Source: Metarhizium brunneum (Eukaryota > Ascomycota > Sordariomycetes > Hypocreales > Clavicipitaceae). Taken from it: DNA of 64,000 bases. Shown here in pieces: positions 57,230-64,000 of the stretch (the stretch's first letter is position 1; each line of letters begins with the position of its first letter). Under the pieces are notes generated by a model. That model saw only the letters and a program-made list of their open reading frames with translations, did no database searches and was not told where the DNA came from. Where the stretch lies: assembly GCF_013426205.1 (NCBI RefSeq), contig NC_089427.1, forward strand, positions 682,001-746,000, in the 5' to 3' direction. A program made the translations under genes and the position numbers.

Positions 57230-59867
57230 ATGGCGATTCAAAAGAAGCACGGCAAGGGCCGTCTGGACAAGTGGTATAAGCTTGCCAAGGAGAAAGGATA
57301 TCGTGCCCGAGCGGCTTTCAAACTTATTCAGTTGAACAAGAAATATGGATTCTTGGAGAAGAGCAAGGTCCTTCTGGATCTTTGCGCTGCACCCGGCGTA
57401 AGTTTTCTAAATTATTCTCAATGAAGACCTGCTAGCTGACTCTCGCCACTAGTCGTGGTGTCAAGTTGCTGCTGAGGTAATGCCGATGAATAGCTTGATA
57501 GTTGGTGTCGACCTTGCACCAATCAAGCCAATACCCAGAGTCATAACTTTCCAGAGCGATATTACGACCGAGAATTGTCGTGCTACTATTCGACAACATC
57601 TGAAAACATGGAAAGCAGACACTGTATTGCACGATGGTGCACCAAATGTCGGTACGGCATGGGCTCAGGACTCGTTTAACCAAGCAGAGCTTGCTTTGCA
57701 GTCTATGAAGTTGGCGACCGAGTTTCTAGTTGAAGGTGGCACATTTGTCACCAAGGTTTTCCGATCTAAGGACTATAACCCATTGTTATGGGTTCTCAAC
57801 CAGCTGTTTACGAAAGTCGAAGCCACGAAGCCGCCTTCCTCTCGAAATGTTTCTGCCGAAATTTTTGTCGTTTGCAGAGGATTTAAAGCTCCCAAGCGCA
57901 TCGACCCCCGGTTTCTCGACCCTCGCTATGTTTTCGCGGAGCTTACCGGAGCGACGCCAAACAACGAGGCCAAAGTATATAATCCTGAAGTCAAGAAGAG
58001 AAAACGAGAAGGCTACGACGAAGGCGATTATATCCTGTATAAGGAAGTTCCTGCTAGCGAATTCATTCAAACCACTGATCCAATCGCTATTCTCGGGTCT
58101 TGTAATAAGCTTTCATTTTCGCAGCCGCGCGGTGGCGATATAGCCTTGGCCGCGTTGGACAAACTCCCCGAAACTACTGAAGAGATCAGACAGTGTTGCC
58201 AAGACCTGAAAGTTCTGGGCCGGAAAGACTTCAAACTTCTCTTGAAGTGGAGGCTTAAGGCGAGGGGTATTTTCGGATTTTCAACAAAGGAGAAGGACCA
58301 GGAGGAAGCTGCGATCGGGGAGGAGGTGGTTGAGGTCGAATCAATGGACGAGGAACTTCGCCTCCAGGAAGAATTGCAAAGTATGAAGGATAAAGAGAAC
58401 TCAAAGAAGAAACGAGAACGACGCAAAGAAAATGAGAAAAAACAACGCGAGATTGTCCGTATGCAGCTCAACATGGTTGCTCCAATGGACATTGGTATGG
58501 AGGAATCCGGACCAATTGGAGAGGGTGCCATGTTTTCTTTAAAGTCTGCGGATAAGTCAGGCGCATTACGCAGACTGAATCGTGGCAAGATGGTAGTCGT
58601 TCCAGGTCAAACCCCGATAGCAGCCCAGAACGTCGCTGAAGAATCTGATGGAGGTGAAAACGAAAACGACGATGAGGAAGATCTCCTGGAGCGAGAACTT
58701 GATTCCATGTACGAAAACTATCGTGAGCGGAAGGCCGAAGCCGACGCCAAATATCGTGCCAAAAAAGCCAGAGAAGAACGTCCCGATGACGAATGGGAGG
58801 GTCTGTCCGCGGACGAGGATGCAGAGAAATCAGATTCAAGTGAGCTTGAGGAGGAGGAGGATGACTCTTCAGACGACGAGGAAGACGAACCAGCAAGAAG
58901 CCTTTTGACGGATCTCGATGACAGTGCACCATCATCAGACGGGTTGTCTAAGCGAGCCGCAGCATTCTTCAGTCGGGACATTTTCAAAGACTTCACTACC
59001 AGCGAGAAGGATGTTGACATAATTGGCAACAATTTTGCCGAGAATCTTGCTGTGAACGGCCAATCTTCCAAGAATAAACAGCTGAATGGAGCACATGCTA
59101 GTAGCAAGAAAGCAGTGCAGTCTCAGACTCAGACCAACCAAACTCACTCGCAGGAACATAATGACGACGAGGATAATGATTTTGAGGTTGTCAAAAGCAA
59201 TAATGCTGATGACTGGGAGGAAGACAAGCGCCTTCCAGATGGGAAACTTGGTATGATGAATAACCCCAATTTTGCACATTCAAACGTAATAGCTGACACT
59301 TTTGCCCTAGATATCGACATAATCACTGCCGAAGCAATGACACTAGCTCATCAACTTGCCTCTGGTCAGAAGACGAGTCATGATGCAATTGATGACGGCT
59401 TCAATAAGCATGCATTCCGCGATAGGGATGGATTGCCAGAGTGGTTCATTGATGATGAAGGCAAACACGATAAACCGCACAAGCCCATTACCAAAGCAGC
59501 TGCAAATGCCATCAAGGAGAAGCTTCGGGCCTTCAATGCACGACCGATCAAGAAGGTTCGGGAGGCAAAGGCAAGAAAGAAGCTTAAGGCTGCTCAAAAG
59601 CTGGAGAAGCTTAAGAAGAAGTCCGACATGCTCGCCAATGATGAAGGTATGACGGAAAAAGAAAAGGCGGAGAGTATAGCCAAATTATTGAGCAAAGCTG
59701 CTCGCAAGAAGCCTACACAACCGGCCAAGCTGGTGGTCGCCCGCGGCTTGAATAGGGGAGTTCAGGGCAGACCAAAGGGTGTCAGGGGGCGCTATCGCAT
59801 GGTTGATCCTAGGATGAAGAAAGAGTTGAGAGCACAAAAGAGGATTTCTCAGAAGAAGAAAAGGTGA
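57230..59867 (+). CDS. SPB1: AdoMet-dependent rRNA 2'-O-methyltransferase SPB1
   Basis: Two exons, 57230-57397 and 57453-59867, give 860 residues. The N-terminal FtsJ domain begins [16 protein letters not shown] and has the SAM loop [17 protein letters not shown], split by the intron. The catalytic K-D-K-E set is seen as the Lys near YRARAAFKL, Asp in [10 protein letters not shown], Lys in [10 protein letters not shown], and Glu in [12 protein letters not shown] Glu/Asp-rich middle region and a Lys-rich C-terminus with [15 protein letters not shown] follow. In yeast, Spb1 methylates G2922 in the 25S rRNA A loop in late nucleolar and nuclear pre-60S particles. The size is near the yeast protein (841). 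Confidence 0.95.
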
Positions 59868-59936
59868 AAAGGGAGACGGAATGGTTAGGAATGTGCATCT
59901 TGCATAATCAGCGAATCTATGTAAAGTCTTTGCTGC

Positions 59937-61316
59937 TCAGTCCTCGTCCTTTGTTTTGCGAAGTATACCGTTTGCCAGGGCCTGAACAAGAGCGGCCATG
60001 GGGTAGGTTGGTCCACTGAACTCCATGTCGTACCTTTAAGACTCCCACGTTAGAAAAGCCAATCATGAAGTCGTGCATGTATAACGCTGGAACTTCTGAA
60101 CTTTTGACTGACCAGTAATTTATGGCAACGACAAACCCTTCTCCACCCGGTATACTAGATTGACTGACTTTGTGATACCTTGTGATTTACAAAACCCTTA
60201 GTTCCTGCAGCCAAAAATAGGGCGGAAGACTCACCACATGGCTGGTAGATACAACATGTCTCCGGGGTTAAGAGTAACTCGCATAGGTTTTGCAAATCTA
60301 GAGAAGGCAGTAGAATTTGTCTGCGGATCGTCTGGGTCCCAAGTCACAAAAGGGACGAGGTCCGCCCCTTCATCAACGCGAATAGAGAGGCCCGTCTCGT
60401 CGCGCACATAGGTAGCCGGAGTAAGCAAAGCCTCATTCATGCAAGGATGACAGACTGGCGGTAACAGGACGAAGTGTTTTCTGCCAATTACTTGCACAAA
60501 TATGTTCTCAAAGTTATCTTTATGAGTTGCTGTTACAGACCGGGAGTTTCCTATCCACAAATTTACTGCGTCAGGACCCCTCTGAAGTGCGATGCGGGCG
60601 AATGGAATGTCTTTCTGGGCGTCTGGGAACAAGCAAGAGTACTCGTCTCTAAAATTGTCATTTTCTGATAACCCTCACACATCAGCCGACGATCATGGGA
60701 CGATGTTGTACTACCTCCTGCCTGGAAGGGCAGGATAGCTGGCAGAATAGGAAGACAGAGAGACTGACGTGTTTGTGCATACCACACCTCTGAATCCTCC
60801 GGGAAAGTTTTGTCCATTTCCTGCTGCGTAAGGTATGTAAGGAAATCATCAAACATTTGAGATTCCTCGTGAGGCTTTGCTAGAACGGTCACTCCATCTT
60901 TTGGCGAATACGTAGGCGCATCGGCATTGCTGGAAGCTTGATTAGGACGAACCCCATTCCGTTTATAGTGTAAAAAATGTGAGCATTTGGCATGATTCCA
61001 TAGCCATTCGCAAGGAGCCAGCCGGAGAGAAAAATAACATTGAAGCAACAAAAGAGGGCTATACGAACCCGTGAGGGGTAACGGCAACATTGACAGTCTG
61101 CCCAGCTAGGGCTGATCTGAGGTATGTCGAGGTCCATTCCCTTGTAGCTTTCCACGATGATGCCGCTCCCCGTATCACGAAAGGCGAATTTCTAGAGACA
61201 AAACGCATAAACTCCAAGGGACTGGGTTCCGAATCAAGCTCCTCGATGGTGGAACTGTTGAGTTCGTTGAATGTCGAAATCAGATCTCTGAGCGCAGGCT
61301 CAATTTGTGAGGTCAT
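59937..61316 (-). CDS. JmjC-domain hydroxylase (JMJD7-like)
   Basis: Five exons, 61069-61316, 60769-60929, 60235-60664, 60113-60178 and 59937-60033, give 333 residues. The N-terminal part has RFVSRNSPFVIRGAASSWKATREW and TVNVAVTPHGNADAPTY. The JmjC core shows WIGNSRSVTATHKDNFENIF with the iron ligands His and Asp (HKD), then GRKHFVLLPP, and MLYLPAMWYHKVSQS with the third His. The end is FVVAINYWYDMEFSGPTYP. In animals JMJD7 hydroxylates lysines on translation GTPases; the fungal substrate is not known. The gene is convergent with SPB1, with 69 bp between the stops. The last two exons are joined at TG/G codons that both restore Trp. Confidence 0.92.
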
Positions 61317-62631
61317 GATGCGCTCTAGTGTGCCGCGTTATGATAAATCTGAACTTGACAATATACAAGAAGATGCAATCCCTAGTCGCGCCTTTGCACA
61401 GACATTTATCGCAGCCTACAGCTTGATAGACTACTTATAATACAGGATGGTAGTATAATATCGCGGTCGTGTTTTCGTGGGATCCATTGTTCAAACTTGC
61501 CCAGTGGGGGCTGGGGGCTGGGCTGCCTGGTACCCTGGTGGTTTAGAAGTACATATACTACCCGCTTCGTGCCCTGGTGCATTTTTGGGTACATGTACAT
61601 TGTAGTAACCAGACGTGACTTCAATGTTGTATAACACTCGATGTCGCTTAAAGTGCTTTCTGCCCGCTGCCTCCAAGCCAAGCGTTCATCAATGCCTGGC
61701 TGTGGTACACATGCACGTAGCATCCGTGTCTGGTTGCTGTACCACTCCGTAGTTCCAGGTCCCGCAGCGGGCACCAAACGCTTCAGGTTGCATTGGAGCT
61801 GGAGGCAGCGCTCGAGTGGACTTGACGCGTTCGGTTTAGATACCACATGGACTCTGGGTTGAAATATGGTCGCTGCAACTGGGAGCCCTCCCTTGGGGTT
61901 GTGCAGTTGACATCTGAACTTTAGACACATTATCGACGATCCGCGAGAAACCCTGTTATTTCTTCCTCCGCCTCCAGCGAGTCATGTATCACCTACCCAG
62001 GTCAACCGTCAGCCAAGCACTACCTGAGGTACCTGGCAGGTACGGTGACATTTGAACCCCCGTTGACCCCTCCCCTGCTGACTTCCTTCAACCTTCGGGT
62101 TGTCAGCGCTGTGCTGTACCTGCATGCCTCCAGGTCGAGCCCAAGTGCATTGCCCTTGTCAGTTTCAGACGAACCAGGGCTGACTGACAGCATGTGTAAA
62201 ATTGATACTACCGCGACTACGTCAGAATAAGGCGTAAGGGCTTCGTCCTCCTATTAACCGAGACTTATGACAGCGCTGTACTCCGTACGTGACTGTTTAG
62301 TCCTGGGTTTTCACAATCCATCTACATCAGAAACGACGGCATGTCAATGCCGCTGTCGCGTGCCGCATGCCAGCCTCAAATCTAAGTCAACACGCATACT
62401 TAAGTAAGCTGCTGCCCGCATTGCCCAACACGGCGAGAAGCTCCAATCTTCGCACACCCGTATCAAACCCACAATACTAATCCATACACAAACCAGGCAC
62501 CTTCAGTTAATGCATTACCATTGGAATCTTTGAATATCCATCAAGTGCTTTGTTTTCAGCTATATGTACTAATACCGGCCTTGGCGCATCAACTGCAATT
62601 GCAGATCCTATCGCATGTTCCACATTGCGCC
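61317..62631. other. Divergent intergenic before SCAP
   Basis: About 1.3 kb of promoter DNA between the JmjC gene and SCAP. One TGTACTCCGTACGTG motif lies at 62277-62291 and GGTACCTGGCAGGTACGG around 62028. No coding region was supported; frames at 61406-61930 and 62045-62230 show no motif. Confidence 0.45.
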
Positions 62632-64000
62632 ATGATCTGGTACTTTCTCTATCCATTACGAGGGTATGTTCCAACCAACCACCAACCATGTTCGTGGTTG
62701 CTGCCCATCAGTGTATCCACGCTTTGATCAACTCGTTAACAAGGCTTCTAGGACCACAGAACCTCCGGACCTCGCACCGTCACATTCCCTCCGCCGTGGC
62801 TTCGCTCGATATGGCCGATATGTCGCCGGCCATGTCGTCACTGCTGTCTTCATCTCGGCAACTGTAGCCACGATTCTCATCTACCCCATCCCATACCTAT
62901 TTACTAGCGATTTTGTTAATGGTGCCTCATATTTGCCTCATCATGCTTGGACTGTGGCCCAACCGCTCACATATGACGCCGCGGTAGAACCAGACATAAT
63001 CATGAGGTCTATCTGGGTTCATTCTAGCTACATGGAAGCTCTTAATGCTGACTTGCTCGCATCAGCGTTGGAACTTCAGAACGAACTGCTAGGTGAGACC
63101 GAAAATTTTAGTCCCCGAGACGCGCCAGACAATCTGGCCAAGCACCAAGACGACGACCAACTCTCCCTGGCTCAGCGTGACGCCTTGCACATTTCGAACG
63201 GCCTCACCAACCAGTCATGGTTTTTTCATTCGCCATTGCTGTACTGGTATAGCTCCCGAGACAGGTTGCTGGCAGACCATGACATCCTTTCCACCATCAA
63301 CGATAGGAAAAACCAGTCCAACTTCTCCAATACGACGCTACGTCACTCGGTTGTTTTCAGCGGCAAGCGCTTTGAAGATCGTCGACTCGTTGCTGCTGAT
63401 GCTATTGTTATTACTCTTCTTTGCTTGGGGGACTCCCCCGTTGGCCAAGAATGGGAAACGAAGGCTCTATCCTTGCCCGAGAAAGTTTCTGACAAGTTTG
63501 ACGTCTATCCATCTGATGGAAGGTACGCGAGGAGTCAGTTGTACGAATTCCAATTTCGGCCCATGTCGCCTCAAGATATCCTTAGCCTGGCGTTTGCGTA
63601 CGGTTTTGCGGTGCTATATTTTCTCATGAGCCTCTCAAAGCTGCGAGCAGTCAAATCGAAAATTGGACTCATTGTAACGATTATTACTCAAGTAGCCCTC
63701 TCTATCATGTCGAGCTTCACAGTTTGCGCTATATTCAATTTCGACTTGTCCCGCATCCCACAGGCGGCATATCCTCTCGTTGTGCTGTCTATGAGTTTGG
63801 AGAACATCTTTCGACTCATCAATGCGGTCATCCTAACTCCGTCGGAGGATAGCACCAGTAATAGAATTGGCCACGCATTTGGCCAAACTGCTCATACTGC
63901 TCTGGCAAGTTCGCTGCAGAATGTCTTGATTCTCTTTGGCCTATCGCGTGTGGTTTCACCAGGGGTATCGGCGTTTTGCATCTTTGCCGCTGTCGCAATC
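62632..64000 (+). CDS. scp1: SREBP cleavage-activating protein SCAP (partial)
   Basis: Two exons, 62632-62663 and 62752 to the window edge, give at least 427 residues; the 3' end is outside the window. The protein starts MIWYFLYPLRG, followed by TTEPPDLAPSHSLRRGFARYGRY and a first membrane helix (VVTAVFISATVATILIYPIPY). A long lumenal loop with several N-linked glycosylation motifs (NQS, NFS, NTT, NQS) comes next. From about residue 285 the sterol-sensing domain begins, with FAYGFAVLYFLMSLSKLRAVKS, then TQVALSIMSSFTVCAIFNF and SMSLENIFRLINAVI. SCAP escorts the SREBP transcription factor from ER to Golgi when sterols or oxygen are low. The C-terminal WD40 part is expected beyond the edge. The small intron after the first 10 codons is supported by a GTATGT donor. 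Confidence 0.94.

Noticed and set aside
63093..63111. GTGAG...TTTAG inside SCAP, like an intron
   Set aside because: Only 19 nt long and the frame is open across it; read as coding.
1..64000. CRISPR arrays, rRNA operons, intact transposons, biosynthetic cluster
   Set aside because: None of the expected repeats, conserved rRNA stretches, transposase motifs or synthase domains was seen on either strand.

Overview
The window is nuclear DNA of a filamentous ascomycete. Almost every gene is split by short introns (about 45-95 nt, GTAAGT/GTATGT donors, YAG acceptors), and the gene set is typical of Pezizomycotina (samB-type MYND protein, SCAP, class V myosin, Mgm1, ZRG17-like zinc transporter). 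An a-factor-like pheromone candidate and intergenic palindromes of the ACCTAGGT and TACTCCGTA types suggest Sordariomycetes, probably Hypocreales. That placement is inference. No phage, CRISPR, rRNA gene, intact transposon or secondary-metabolite cluster was recognised.

Layout. 0-6 kb, plus strand: RHEB GTPase, cytosolic seryl-tRNA synthetase, and a C78 (Mug105/ZUP1-type) cysteine peptidase. 5.7-21.3 kb, five minus-strand genes in a row: ITP pyrophosphatase, adenylate kinase Fap7, class V myosin, 3-phosphoglycerate dehydrogenase, and nucleosome assembly protein NAP1. 22.6-29.2 kb, plus strand: a P5B ATPase (Ypk9/ATP13A2 type) and a CFA-synthase-like methyltransferase, facing a 50-residue minus-strand membrane protein. 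30.6-39.6 kb: a membrane-anchored E2, the largest TFIIIC subunit, and a basic coiled-coil protein. 39.6-43 kb is gene-poor and holds a 28-codon peptide gene ending in a CaaX box, the likely a-type pheromone precursor. 43-51 kb: EBP2, samB and an unrecognised two-TM protein. 52-62 kb, alternating strands: ZRG17, MGM1, SPB1 and a JmjC hydroxylase. The right edge cuts SCAP inside its sterol-sensing domain.

The genes are unlinked housekeeping functions rather than a cluster. Themes are ribosome and tRNA biogenesis (SerRS, FAP7, EBP2, SPB1, TFIIIC), nucleotide and amino-acid metabolism (HAM1, SER3), organelle membranes and ions (MGM1, P5B ATPase, ZRG17, SCAP, E2) and growth control (RHEB, myosin V, samB). 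Convergent pairs are very tight in places: 10 bp between C78 and HAM1, 69 bp between SPB1 and JmjC, about 100 bp between the methyltransferase and the 50-residue protein.

The most interesting site is the pheromone-like gene at 41645. Its stop codon overlaps a good intron donor, so splicing would remove the CaaX end and extend the protein. All exon structures were assembled by hand from reading frame, splice signals and family motifs; transcript data have not been consulted.
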